Below are positions 26,368-36,333 of a stretch of DNA of 64,000 bases, piece after piece. The stretch's first letter is position 1. Each line of letters begins with the position of its first letter. The notes below the pieces were generated by a model, which was not told the origin of the DNA, ran no database searches, and saw only the letters and a list, made by a program, of their open reading frames with translations. The position numbers and the translations under genes are program-made. Source of the DNA: CBDFKF01 sp965248765 (GTDB lineage: Bacteria; Pseudomonadota; Alphaproteobacteria; VGEJ01); NCBI GenBank assembly GCA_965248765.1, contig CBDFKF010000004.1, positions 930,001 through 994,000 of the forward strand. Direction: 5' to 3'.

Positions 26368-26441
26368 TGGGGGATAGTTTAGCGGTAGAACATCGGACTC
26401 TGACTCCGAGAGCCCTGGTTCAAATCCAGGTCCCCCAGCCA
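26368..26441 (+). tRNA. tRNA-Gln (anticodon CTG)
   Basis: Complete cloverleaf: acceptor stem TGGGGGA / TCCCCCA with the U1-A72 pair typical of tRNA-Gln, anticodon stem TCGGA / TCCGA with loop CTCTGAC (anticodon CTG, reading CAG), a T arm with GGTTCAAATCC, and an encoded CCA end. It lies between ppx and the propeller gene and opposes both. Confidence 0.96.
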
Positions 26442-26479
26442 ATCTCCACGTCCAACGCTCTACGGGAGACCGCCGGCAG

Positions 26480-27535
26480 TCACGTGCAGGCCAGCGCGTA
26501 GAGGCCTTGCACGTTGCCCGGTAGAGGGTACTCCCGCCAGGTCTCGCCACCGTCCTCCGTGCCGAAGACCTGTCCTCGCCGGGCTGCACCGAAGATCCAG
26601 TTCGGATCACGAGCACTCGTCGCGACTTTCATCAGCGTGCTCATGATCTCGATGCCATTGTCGAGACGTGTCCACGTGTCGCCTAGATCCACGCTCTGGT
26701 ATAACGCGCCAGCGTCACTGACCGCCGCCACGCTGAAAGCTCCGTGCAGAACGCGAGGATCGTGTGAGGACACGACGACATCCCGCGCATACGTCAGCTC
26801 GGAGAACCGTCCGATCCGCATGTCCGCCCACGTCTCGCCCTTATCCGTGCTCACGAACAGGCCCAGCCGGGTGGCGAGAAAGAGTGTGCCGGGCCGAGCG
26901 GCGCTTACGGCCAGAGCGTGGGAATCCATCATGCCTTCGACATCGCTGTCGCTAAGCTCCCGGCTCCTGTAGGCCTCGTGCTCGGCGAAGCTTAGTAGGC
27001 CGGCGTTGCAGTCGGACCAGGTCGCGCCGCCGTCCAGGCTGCGAACAACGCCGCCGACCTCCAACGAGGCGTAAACCTCGTCGGCATTGGATGGGTCGAC
27101 AGCGAGGCGGGTGGTCCGCGTAGGAATCCCGATGTCGCAAAGACCCTCCGGCTTGCCGACGGGCAGCCGCTGCCAGCGTCGCCCATCATCGTCGCTGCGG
27201 TAAATCGAGGTACGTTCGGTGCCGACATAGATGATATGTGAATCGACAGGGTGGATCAGTATCGACCACACGACCTCCGCTGCCGGGAAATCGAGAGCCG
27301 ACCAGCTATCACCGCCATCACGACTTCGGTAGGGGCCGAACTGCGTCCCGGCGTACAGGATCGCCGGATCATCCGGGTGGACGGCGACGGCGCGAACCTC
27401 GACCGGTTCGGGCAACCCCGAACTCAGCGCCTCCCATTTGGTCGCGCCGCGTGATAGGCGAAATAAGCCGCACGTTTGCGCATCGGCGTCTGCCGCAATC
27501 CACTCTCCGGCCCCGGCGAGGACTGCTTCTGTCAT
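26480..27535 (-). CDS. BNR/YCF48-like beta-propeller protein
   Basis: A 351-residue protein made of repeated propeller blades with the Asp-box-like pattern S-x-D-x-G-x-T-W (RSRDGGDSWSAL, RSLDGGATWSDC, VSTDKGETWADM, QSVDLGDTWTRL, GTEDGGETWREY). Such WD40/YVTN/BNR folds occur in sialidase-like and assembly proteins, but there is no signal peptide and no catalytic set, so a binding role is more likely. The start at 27535 (MTEAVLAGAGEW) is chosen because the longer frame reads back through the preceding gene. It lies 17 bases after the disrupted GMC oxidoreductase gene and was probably co-transcribed with it. Confidence 0.82.
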   Translation of the reverse strand: MTEAVLAGAGEWIAADADAQTCGLFRLSRGATKWEALSSGLPEPVEVRAVAVHPDDPAILYAGTQFGPYRSRDGGDSWSALDFPAAEVVWSILIHPVDSHIIYVGTERTSIYRSDDDGRRWQRLPVGKPEGLCDIGIPTRTTRLAVDPSNADEVYASLEVGGVVRSLDGGATWSDCNAGLLSFAEHEAYRSRELSDSDVEGMMDSHALAVSAARPGTLFLATRLGLFVSTDKGETWADMRIGRFSELTYARDVVVSSHDPRVLHGAFSVAAVSDAGALYQSVDLGDTWTRLDNGIEIMSTLMKVATSARDPNWIFGAARRGQVFGTEDGGETWREYPLPGNVQGLYALACT

Positions 27536-27552
27536 GCGACTTGTCCGTTCCG

Positions 27553-29123
27553 TTAGATCTCGCCGGCGCGCATGTGCTCGGCAATGTAATCGGCCCCGCG
27601 CAGCGCCAGCGCCACGATCGTCAGCGTCGGATTGCAACCCCCCGCCGTCGAAAAAATGCTGCCGTCGGCGATGAACAGATTGGAAACATCGTGGGCTTGG
27701 CCCCATTCGTTTACCACCCCATCGCGGTGCGCTTCGCTCATGCGGCAAGTACCCATGTTGTGCGAGGCTGCCATCATCAGTTCCGAGCACATTTTTACAG
27801 AGTGGTTGCGCATGGCGACGTCATTGGGATGGTCGTCGATGTTGATGTTGGGGATTGGCAGGCCGTGCTGGTCCCGTACGCTCTCGTGCAATGTCACCGC
27901 GTTGGTCTCGATTGGCATGTCTTCGCCGTTGATGAAAATGCCCGAAAGATGATTGTAAGCTTCGATGTCGCGCGAGAACTCGCTGCCCCATGCACCTGGC
28001 TTGAGGAAGGCCGCAAAGAACGGCAGGCCGAGCGACATCGCGCCGAATAGATAACCACCGACAAAGCCCCGGCTCACGTCATGACGCCACTCGTCCTGTA
28101 CCAAACCAGCAGCCACGGTGCCACGGTGGAAGTTCACGGGCCTGTCGAAGACACCGTAGACGTAGCCCGTCATATGGCGGGTCCAGTTCTTGCCGACCAC
28201 GCCGGAGCTGTTGCCGAGACCGTCGGGATAAACGTTCGAGGCCGAATTCAGGAGTATTCGCGGGCTCTCGAAGGAATTACCGGCGACCACGACCACCCGC
28301 GCTTTCTGCAGGTGCTGGCTGCCATCTCTGTCAGCATAGAGCACACCCGTTACCTTGCCCGACGGGCCATGCTCGATGCGGAGCGCCATGCACTCCGACC
28401 TGAGCTCCAGATGTCCGGTCGCCTCAGCCTTCGGAATCTCGGAATAGAGCGTCGACCATTTGGCGCCAGAGCGACAGCCTTGAATGCAGAAACCGATCTG
28501 ATCGCAGGCGTTGCGGCCATCACGCGGCTCTGAATTGATCGCCATGTAGGATGTGTTGACTTGGCGGTAGCCCAAGCGCTTGGCGCCCAAACTGAAGACC
28601 TTGTAGTTGTTGGCCTCGGGGAGATGTGGAATGCCGTTGGTACCCGTCACTCCCATCTTGTCCTCAGCCCTGGCGTAATACGGTTCGAGGTCCGACAGCG
28701 ACAGCGGCCAGTCCACGAGGTTGGCGCCAGCGATGTCGCCGTATTTTGAGCCGGCACGGAACTCATCCTCGTGCCAACGTAGCGAGAGGCCGCCCCAGTG
28801 CACCGTCGAGCCACCCACGAGCTTGCACATCCAGCTCGGCGAATCCGCCCAGTCTCGCGCTATATCGCCGTCGCCGGTCACCGTTCGCTGGTCCAGCCAA
28901 GTGAACATGTCGTGGCGTCGTACTCGTGATTGACGAAATCCGCGAGCTTCAGCCGGACCCCCGCCTCGATGAGGACCACATCGATGCCCTTCTCGCAGAG
29001 CTCGTGGGCGACCGAACCGCCGCCAGCGCCAGAGCCGATGATGACGACGACGGAATCGTCACTATGGTCGAACTTCACCGCGGCCACATTGTCGTCGAAT
29101 ATGTCGTCCGCGTACGTGGTCAT
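27553..29123 (-). pseudogene. GMC family oxidoreductase, frameshifted near residue 72
   Basis: A second GMC oxidoreductase, closely related to the one at 19933-21537. The N-terminal part starts at 29123 (GGAAGGAG upstream) and carries the FAD motif IIGSGAGGGSVAHEL, but around 28905-28915 the frame changes: the first frame ends in TCSLGWTSER and a stop at 28878, while the protein continues as MFTWLDQRTVTG and then MCKLVGGSTVHWGGL in another frame to the normal C terminus (LGTCRMS, NLFIADGSIF, NPTLTIVALAL). A one-base deletion accounts for it. It could be a genuine null allele or a sequencing error. It is divergent from the aminotransferase gene. Confidence 0.82.
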
Positions 29124-29256
29124 GACGGTCTCCTTCCCCGGCCCTCCTCCGGCGGCCCTCGCGCCATCAGCCGCGATCGATTGTGCGCCCGACGCGCATG
29201 CGGCGCAATCGCCCGCGACCGGACATGCGCGCCTCACCGCGTTAAGGTAAAGACGC

Positions 29257-30432
29257 ATGCCACATTCCGCACCGAGCGGCCGCCACTTCCTGCAGATCCC
29301 GGGCCCGACGAACGTGCCGGAACGCGTGCGTCGGGCGATCGAACAACCCACCATCGACCATCGGGGGCCCGCCTTCCAGGCGATGACGCGGGAGATCCTC
29401 GATGGACTCAAGCAAGTGTTCGCCACCGACGCCCCGGTGATTGTCTTTCCGTCTTCGGGCACCGGCGCGTGGGAGGCGGCGTTGGTTAACACGCTCTCGC
29501 CGGGTGCGCGTGTTCTGATGTACGAGACTGGCCACTTCGCGACGCAATGGCGGCGAATAGCCGAGCGATTGAGTCTCGACGTCGTATTCTTGCAGGCGGA
29601 CTGGCGCACCGGCGTCGATCCGGCTGCGGTTCAAGCCGCGCTGGTTGATGATTCCGAGCACGCCATTAAAGCCGTTTGCGTAGTGCACAACGAAACGTCG
29701 ACTGGCGTCACAAGCGCCGTCCCCGATATTCGGGCCGCCATCGACCGTGCCGGACACCCGGCGCTGTTCTTCGTCGACACGGTTTCCTCGCTTGCCGCGA
29801 TGCCCTACCGCCACGGGGAGTGGGGTGTCGACGTGACGGTCTGCGGCTCGCAAAAGGGGCTAATGCTGCCCCCCGGTCTCGGTTTCAACGCTGTCAGCGA
29901 CAAGGCGCTTGCAGCCGCTCGAGTAGCTAGCCTGCCGCGATCGTACTGGGACTGGGCAGAAATGCTCGACGCCAATGAGGGCGGTTTGTTTCCCTACACG
30001 CCCGCCACCAACCTCCTGTTTGGCCTGCGCGAGGCCTTGACGATGTTGCTCGATGGCGGTCTCGAGGCTGTTTTCGACCGCCACGCTCGCCACGGGGAGG
30101 CCACTCGGCACGCGGTACATGCCTGGGGCCTCGAGCTCGTATGCCAAGATCCGAGCCAATACTCGAACACCCTAACCGCTGTGCTTATGCCCGACGGTCA
30201 CGACGCTGATGCCTTTCGCAAAATTATCCTTGAGGCATTCGACATGTCGCTGGGCAACGGCCTCGGTCGGCTTTCGGGTAAGGTTTTCCGCATCGGCCAC
30301 CTCGGCGATTTTAATGACCTGATGCTGATGGGAACGCTTTGCGGAATTGAAATGGGGCTCAGAAGGACCGGCGTTCCCCACCGGCCGGGCGGTGTGCAGG
30401 CGGCGCTCGACTTCCTGTCTGGCGGCAAGTAG
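29257..30432 (+). CDS. Class V aminotransferase (serine-glyoxylate type)
   Basis: A 391-residue PLP enzyme of the serine--glyoxylate/alanine--glyoxylate aminotransferase group. The N terminus FLQIPGPTNVPERVRRAI and DHRGPAFQAM are family landmarks; the PLP Lys is in GSQKGLMLPPGLGF; the HNETSTGV and FVDTVSSLAAMP segments bind cofactor and substrate. In methylotrophs and photorespiratory pathways this enzyme turns serine and glyoxylate into hydroxypyruvate and glycine. A two-subunit glycine decarboxylase is encoded 20 kb away. It is divergent from the broken GMC gene. Confidence 0.9.
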   Translation: MPHSAPSGRHFLQIPGPTNVPERVRRAIEQPTIDHRGPAFQAMTREILDGLKQVFATDAPVIVFPSSGTGAWEAALVNTLSPGARVLMYETGHFATQWRRIAERLSLDVVFLQADWRTGVDPAAVQAALVDDSEHAIKAVCVVHNETSTGVTSAVPDIRAAIDRAGHPALFFVDTVSSLAAMPYRHGEWGVDVTVCGSQKGLMLPPGLGFNAVSDKALAAARVASLPRSYWDWAEMLDANEGGLFPYTPATNLLFGLREALTMLLDGGLEAVFDRHARHGEATRHAVHAWGLELVCQDPSQYSNTLTAVLMPDGHDADAFRKIILEAFDMSLGNGLGRLSGKVFRIGHLGDFNDLMLMGTLCGIEMGLRRTGVPHRPGGVQAALDFLSGGK

Positions 30433-30501
30433 CGCGGACTGCGGGAGAGGACGCACACTCGCCCTTGAGGCGGCCCGCGTGGCGATTCGCTGGGCGGCCG
30501 C

Positions 30502-31911
30502 TCAGTCCCAGAACACTTTGTTGAGAGCGCCGATCAGCCCGTCTCGATCCGCCTCAGTCCGAAAAGGGTAGATCATATTGAGCGAGCCGAGATTGGGCGG
30601 CTCGGTCATGGAGCGCCGCCACTCGTCCTTGAAACGAACGATGAGGTCGCGCGCCTCGGCTTCGCGCTCAAGGTGCACGTAGGCTGCCGCGAGACTAATG
30701 GGCGATGCATGCGGATCTCGGGACAGCTGCGCCTCAAAGTCACTGGCTGCCTCCAAATAGCGGCCCTCGACGAAATGGACCATTCCCCGCAGCCACAAAA
30801 AGTGCGCCGGATAATCCCGATCATGCCGCATGGCGCACATCACGGATTTGCGCGCCTCCGCAACGCGCCCGGCGAACAGATGCACCTCGGCCGATACCGC
30901 ATGGGCCTCCGCATCGCTCGGCGCCATCGCGATCGCGTTCTCTGCTTCGGCAACCGCCACCGCGTAACGGTTTTCCGCTTCAACTTTACTCTCCGGTCGC
31001 GGATTAAGGAGGCCAGGGCGGACCACGCGTATTGAAGCTGCAATGCGATAGGCGAGCGGTGTCGGCGGGCAACTGCTAGGTGATTCAGCGCGCGGCGCCG
31101 TGCCGCGTGCCAATTGATACCGAGATAGCGGTGCCATCGTTTTTTCCACGCCAGCCAGTACACAGCAGCAAGGCCAGCATGCGCCCTGGCGTAACTCGCA
31201 TCGAGCGCGATAGCCTGCCGCAATTCCCGGGCTGCCGTGAGGCTTGCCGCGGCGGTACGCCGTCCATCCGCGCAGGTAGGCTTCGAACGCGCGCGGATCG
31301 GGCAGATGCGCGGCGGTGACGCGACGTTTCTCGCCCGGGCTCAACGCGATACCGAGCGCCGAACGAATACCCGCCGAGATCTCTCCTGGTACCGTCATGA
31401 GCTCCGCCGACGTCGCTGCGGTGCGCCACGCCCAAAGTGCGGCGCCAGAGCCCGACTCGGTGAGCCGACCCTCGATCTCAAGACGTTCGGGCGTCCCCGC
31501 CAGCGTTCCCGCGAACACTGCGCCTGTTTCGACCCCGGCGCGTTCGGTATCGCCAGACACAACGAAGAGTCCGACGTGCTGCGAGAGGCTATCTATAAGT
31601 TCAACGGTCAACCCGACCCGTAGATAGCTGGGGATTGCACCGCCGCGTGCGGTGAACGGGAGAACAAAGACCGATGGCACTTCCGGACCAGGCGATCGCG
31701 TGGTGGGCTGCGGATCACATGATGCAAAGACCGTGGCGAAGCTCGGCGGCACCGATCCGACGCCAATCCCCAGTGCCACGAGTAGTGCGAACGCAGGCCG
31801 GCCCGGCGGCGGTCCGGCAGAGTAGCGCCTCAAACCGAGGCGCCTCGCGCTCGCGTCGTGATGACCGTCATTTCGATCTATGCCCATGGTTGGCAGTCTC
31901 TGCGAAGCCAT
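30502..31911 (-). CDS. TolB-like/TPR protein with two apparent compensating frame changes
   Basis: The N-terminal half has a membrane or signal segment (FALLVALGIGVGSV) and then a TolB-like domain (VPSVFVLPFTARGG, FVVSGDTERAG, GALWAW pattern) like the non-catalytic part of adenylate-cyclase-type proteins. The C-terminal part has TPR repeats (EAENAIAMAPSDAEAHAVSA, EAASDFEAQLSRDPHASP). Between about 31245 and 31010 the open frame encodes a Cys/Pro-rich stretch unlike the family, while another minus-strand frame there encodes perfect TPR sequence (LRQAIALDASYARAHAGLAA and the YAWSAL segment). Two opposite one-base changes would restore one continuous protein. As written the frame is open for 469 codons, so a product with a garbled middle is possible. 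Confidence 0.7.
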   Translation of the reverse strand: MASQRLPTMGIDRNDGHHDASARRLGLRRYSAGPPPGRPAFALLVALGIGVGSVPPSFATVFASCDPQPTTRSPGPEVPSVFVLPFTARGGAIPSYLRVGLTVELIDSLSQHVGLFVVSGDTERAGVETGAVFAGTLAGTPERLEIEGRLTESGSGAALWAWRTAATSAELMTVPGEISAGIRSALGIALSPGEKRRVTAAHLPDPRAFEAYLRGWTAYRRGKPHGSPGIAAGYRARCELRQGACWPCCCVLAGVEKTMAPLSRYQLARGTAPRAESPSSCPPTPLAYRIAASIRVVRPGLLNPRPESKVEAENRYAVAVAEAENAIAMAPSDAEAHAVSAEVHLFAGRVAEARKSVMCAMRHDRDYPAHFLWLRGMVHFVEGRYLEAASDFEAQLSRDPHASPISLAAAYVHLEREAEARDLIVRFKDEWRRSMTEPPNLGSLNMIYPFRTEADRDGLIGALNKVFWD

Positions 31912-31966
31912 CTGTTAATATGTCGGCAGATTCAATCAGGTCTGCGACCAGCGAGGGAGAACTGCG

Positions 31967-33088
31967 ATGAAGATGACGCTCTCGGTCATCAAAGCCGATG
32001 TCGGTTCGATCGGCGGCCATACCATGCCATCGGAGCGAATGATGGATACCGTGCGCGGAGAGGTCGCTCAGGCGATCGAGCGCAGTCTTCTGATCGATGC
32101 CTTCGTCTCACACACCGGCGATGACATCGCGATCATCATGAGTCACACCCACGGCGAGAGCAACAACGAGGTGCACCAGTTCTGCTGGAACACATTTCTA
32201 CGCGCGACAGAAATAGCCAAAGAGTACGGCCTCTACGGCGCTGGCCAAGACCTCCTTGTGGATGCGCCCTCGGGCAACGTGAGGGGGGCCGGGCCAGCGG
32301 TAGCCGAGATCGAGTTCGACCACTCTCTCGAGGCACCGCGCCCCGCCGAATCGTTTCTGGTGCTCGCAGCAGACAAATGCGGGCCCGGTGCGTACAACCT
32401 CCCGCTCTTTCTCGGCTTCGCCGATCCCATGTACTGCGGCGGCCTAATGCTACCAGCAATGATCAAGGGCTATACGTTCACGATTATCGACATGGATAAC
32501 GCCAAGGCCGACAGCGTGCTCGAGTTGAACGCGCCGGAGGACGCCTACGATATCGCCGCTCTCCTTCGTGACAACGAGCGCTTCGGTATCGATTGCATCC
32601 ACTCGCGCACCCACGGCCAGAAAGCGGCGGCGGTCTCGGCCCAGCGGCTGCACTCGATAGCCGGCACGTACACCGGTAAGGACGATCCTATAGCGCTCGT
32701 GCGCAATCAAGGCATCTTCCCGGCGCCGGAGGAGCTAATCTCACCCTTCGCCAAGGTGCATTTTGTAGGCGGTGACGCCCGCGGTTCGCACGTGATGCCG
32801 ATGATGCCGGTCGCGCTCAACACTGCGGTCACGGGTATTTATTGTTTACCTCTTGTTTCCTGCATCGGCTTTTCCCTGTCGGCCACCGGCCATTTCTCGG
32901 ATGCCTACATCGACTTCTTCGATAACCCGGCGTGGGACGAGGCGCGCCGGAGAGCGCAGGAGAAGGCCGTCGACATGCGCAGCCAAGGCTGGTCCGGCGC
33001 GGCCATGCTTCCCTACACCGAGCTCGAGTATGGAGGCTTCCGCGACACGGTTGGCGGGCTGCTGGACCGCTTCACCTTCCGCAACTAA
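31967..33088 (+). CDS. Archaeal-type fructose-1,6-bisphosphate aldolase/phosphatase
   Basis: A bifunctional gluconeogenic enzyme of the class V FBPase type, joining triose phosphates and dephosphorylating the resulting FBP. The 373-residue protein begins MKMTLSVIKADVGSIGGHT, has the metal-site acids (GDDIAI, HGESNNEVH, GQDLLVDAPSGNVRG) and the catalytic pair Tyr235 and Lys238 in GTYTGKDDP, where Lys forms the Schiff base in archaeal homologues. The family is typical of archaea and deep-branching bacteria and sporadic in proteobacteria, so transfer is plausible. The upstream divergent gene is the TPR protein; the damaged hypothetical gene converges on it with a four-base overlap. Confidence 0.9.
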   Translation: MKMTLSVIKADVGSIGGHTMPSERMMDTVRGEVAQAIERSLLIDAFVSHTGDDIAIIMSHTHGESNNEVHQFCWNTFLRATEIAKEYGLYGAGQDLLVDAPSGNVRGAGPAVAEIEFDHSLEAPRPAESFLVLAADKCGPGAYNLPLFLGFADPMYCGGLMLPAMIKGYTFTIIDMDNAKADSVLELNAPEDAYDIAALLRDNERFGIDCIHSRTHGQKAAAVSAQRLHSIAGTYTGKDDPIALVRNQGIFPAPEELISPFAKVHFVGGDARGSHVMPMMPVALNTAVTGIYCLPLVSCIGFSLSATGHFSDAYIDFFDNPAWDEARRRAQEKAVDMRSQGWSGAAMLPYTELEYGGFRDTVGGLLDRFTFRN

Positions 33089-34529
33089 TCCGGCAGGCTT
33101 GCCGATACCGCCCGATCGCCGGCCCTGATCGCCGCAACCGGCCGAAGGGTGCTCGCGCCCTTACCGTGTCTGATGGCCACCGCGAGGGCGTTTTCGAACA
33201 GGTCTGAAAGCGCCGTCTTGGGGAGTACGGCGGCCGCTTCAGCGATGGATGGAGGCGCAACCCTCTCGCCGAGCGCGGCCTCCAGCGCCGCATCTGTCGT
33301 CGCGGAGCAGGCGAGCCATGCTCGCTCAATTGCGGCGTATCGGCCCAGCGCGGCCACCAGCGCGCGCCACACCGACGCCTCGAAGCCAGCCGGCGCCGTC
33401 GCGATGCTCGGCTCTATCGCACCCTCGCCACTCGGCTGTGCCCAAGCTGTCCGCATCGCCCGCACCCATTTCACCTGTTCCGCCGCGAAATCGGACGCAG
33501 GTGAGTCTGTCAAGAGAGCCACGATCGCATCAATTATGGCAGCCCGCCGCGTCGGGCCTTCGAGCGCCAACTCCCGGAGGAAACAATCACCTCCGACCGC
33601 CGCGACCGCCGCGTTCACGTGCTCAAAAATGCGGGATAGCTTGTGGAAGTCCCCCTTCCAGCCGTGCTCTGCTCCCTTCAGTCGGCCATGAATAGCAAGC
33701 AGTAGATCCAAGTTCAGGGTCCGGAACAAAGCGTCGGCCAAATCGAAGTTCATCTGGACGAAGGCGTAATCGAGGTATGCGTCCGCATCGCCAATCAGTG
33801 CAGCAAAAGATGGACTCGGAATGCGACGGATATCCCGTTCTGCGAGAAGGCGCTCGGTCACCTCAACAATCATGGTGGCCGGCCCCGCGCACACCTGCTG
33901 CGGGCCGATAAGCCAGCGCTTCTCCTCGACGTAATCGAGGAAGGCTCCAGCCTCGCTCCAGCCTCGATCCGCGCATCGCCGGACACACTGAGCGCCGACC
34001 GCTCAATCTGCCAATGCAGCGCGTATCTCAGGCCGAGAGAGACTTTGTAAAGCGCCCCAATGGCGGCCGGCAGCTCTCCAGAAGCGATCGGGTGGTCGCG
34101 TCGCAGCACCAGGAATTGTGGCAGGCATTCGCCGAGCTTGGCCAAGCGCCAAATGTCCATAGGGGCGACGGACGCCCGCTGAGTGCGCGCATCGCACAGG
34201 CTCCGAAGGTCGTCGAAAGACTGGGATACCGCCGTCCAGTGCCGACGCATCTGCTGTAACGCCGAGACATTCATCGGATTGGCGTGGTCGTTCCGCGACC
34301 CAGGATATGGACACGGCACCGTCTCCATGGGCACCGCATCACGCACCGCGGGCGTGGCATGGCGCTCACCCAATGGCCGGCCTTCTTCATCGCGGACAGG
34401 CAGCAGATATTCGCGAGCGCGCCGTGAAAGCTGTCTGTTTGCCAAGGCGGCTCCCCCAAGAACCAGAGGCGGCGCTGCCAAGCCCCCTACCGGCTGGGCG
34501 ATAGTGTCAGCCTCGCGCGTGTTGCCCAA
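33085..34529 (-). pseudogene. Unrecognised protein gene, split by an 11-bp tandem duplication
   Basis: Two adjacent minus-strand frames belong together. The 5' part (34529 to about 33966) encodes a helical, Leu-rich protein (MNVSALQQMRRHW, LAKLGECLPQFLVLRRDHP). The 3' part continues through EAGAFLDYVEEKRWLIGPQQ, upstream of its annotated ATG, and then VEVTERLLAERD to SASLPD at 33085. The switch falls at the exact tandem repeat at 33944-33965, which adds 11 bases and shifts the frame; removing one copy joins the two parts into one protein of about 480 residues. I do not recognise the family. The start is uncertain: ATG at 34529 or an internal ATG such as 34274. Confidence 0.72.
33944..33965. 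repeat. 11-bp exact tandem duplication
   Basis: The 11-mer GCTCCAGCCTC occurs twice in direct succession (33944-33954 and 33955-33965). It marks the point where the reading frame of the minus-strand gene changes. Confidence 0.93.
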
Positions 34530-35439
34530 CTGTTTTCTCGCGGCTACCGGAGGCGCGGTTCCGCCGCCGGGGCTGCCCGTGGGCTCACTGATAATTTGGG
34601 TTCAGGTTCTCGTGGGACACCAGCGCCCTAAACGCCTACGACCGGTGCGGCTGACCTGGTGTCAGCCGGCGCCGCGCTCTTACCGCCGCCGGGCGACTAC
34701 CGTCGCCTAGCGACGACGACGGCGACCAGCCGCTAACCCTAAACCTGCCAAGCTGATCCCGAACAGCGCCAGCGTGCCAGGCTCCGGTACGGCATTCGAT
34801 TCCACGAAATTCTGGGCCGTCAGCACGGGGGTGAACGTGCCGATGGTTTCGGTGCCCAGTCCAGCTTGGCCATCCAGTAGAAACAGGCTGAAATACTCTG
34901 AGGGCTGCTCGGCGCCGGCCGCGATACTCTCTATCTTGTCGCCTCCGCCGTCAGGCTCCCCGTTCCAGACCTCAAGGAAGTCGAACCCGAACAACGATGA
35001 CGTTTGATCGACTAGTAGGTTGCCATCGACCAGAAGGAACTCGAAGATATCGCCGATAGCCGGCGTAAAGTCGTCAAGGAAGACAATCTGCAGCGTGCCG
35101 CCGGCGATGTTCGCATCGCCACTCACCTGTAGCTGATCGTAGCCCTCGCCGTCCCCGTCGGCATCACCGGGCTCGAGACCAGCGAGTTCGATAACCATGT
35201 TGCCATCGGCAAAATCAAGATTGCCGTCTATCGGCAGGATGCCGGGCGAGGTGCCTGGGCTGATCGTGCCGCCATCGCTGAATACGTCACCGAAGATTGA
35301 ATCGGTGCCGTCCAGCGGATCACCGGATTGAGTCAGCGTGATCTGCCACTGCTCGTCGATCGGGTCATCCGGGCCTGTCGTTTCGTCGCCGCCCTCGTCG
35401 CCATCGCCAGACGAAGTCTGTTGCTGATCGTCACCGCCG

Positions 35440-36010
35440 CTCCCACCGCCCCCGGTCGAGGCATCTTGTTGGCCATCGTCAGTTCCGCAGTCATTCGAAG
35501 CGGTCTCGGTGGAATCGTCGGAGCCACCACCGCCACCCTGATTGCCGCCGGTATCATCGTCGTTCGCGACGTCGTCACCCGTGGTGCCATCATCGCCCGC
35601 CGGCGCATCGCCTGAGCCACCTCCGGCCGTGTCACCTCCGCCGGTACCGCCGCCACCGCCACCGCCTGAGCCACCTGATCCTGAGCCGCCACCGCTACCG
35701 CCGCCCGATCCAGCTGATCCCGAGCCGCCGCCTGAACCGCCTGATCCAGAACCGCCGCTGCCTGAGCCGCCGCTGCCCGACCCGCCCAATCCCGAGCCGC
35801 CGCTGCCCGAGCCGCCGCTGCTGGAAGCACCGCCGCCGGACCCGCCGGATGCAGAGCTTGTTGACCCTGAGCCGCCCGATCCGGAGCTACCGCCCGCGCC
35901 ACCCGACCCGCCGGCGCTGAAGCTACCAAAGCCGCCGCCGGAGCTACCGCCGCTCGAGCCACCGCCGCCTGAACCGCCGCCGAAGCCGCCACCCCCGCCG
36001 CCGAAGTTGC
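35440..36010. repeat. Gly/Ser low-complexity coding repeat
   Basis: Degenerate short repeats coding for GSGGSG-type sequence on the minus strand. The complementary strand reads as Pro-rich PPEPPDPEPP runs, a shadow frame. It is prone to slippage. Confidence 0.85.
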
Positions 36011-36333
36011 CACCTAACGAGCTTCCCTGCTCGCCGTCAGTCGTCGCGGCGACCCGGATGCCGTCGAAACTCTCGTCCAGAGCGGTATCGATCACGAATT
36101 CGCCGACCACATCGGCATCGGCCTGCTCCGTTTCCTGGCTTCCGCCGGAGCCGAACAAACCGCCCGCCGTGTCTGCGTCGGCGGAGGTAGCCGCCATATC
36201 ATCGCCGAGGATCCCGCTCTCCTCGGTTTCCTCCGCCAGTGAAATGACAATCTCGCCACCGCTATCGGAAACGGCCTCCTGGTCTGGATCGATCAACTTT
36301 GAAAGCCGCTCATCGAGGCGCTCACTGACCAAC

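Noticed and set aside
35440..36010. Short repeats as a possible CRISPR array
   Set aside because: The repeats are degenerate coding repeats in one open frame, without equal-length spacers.
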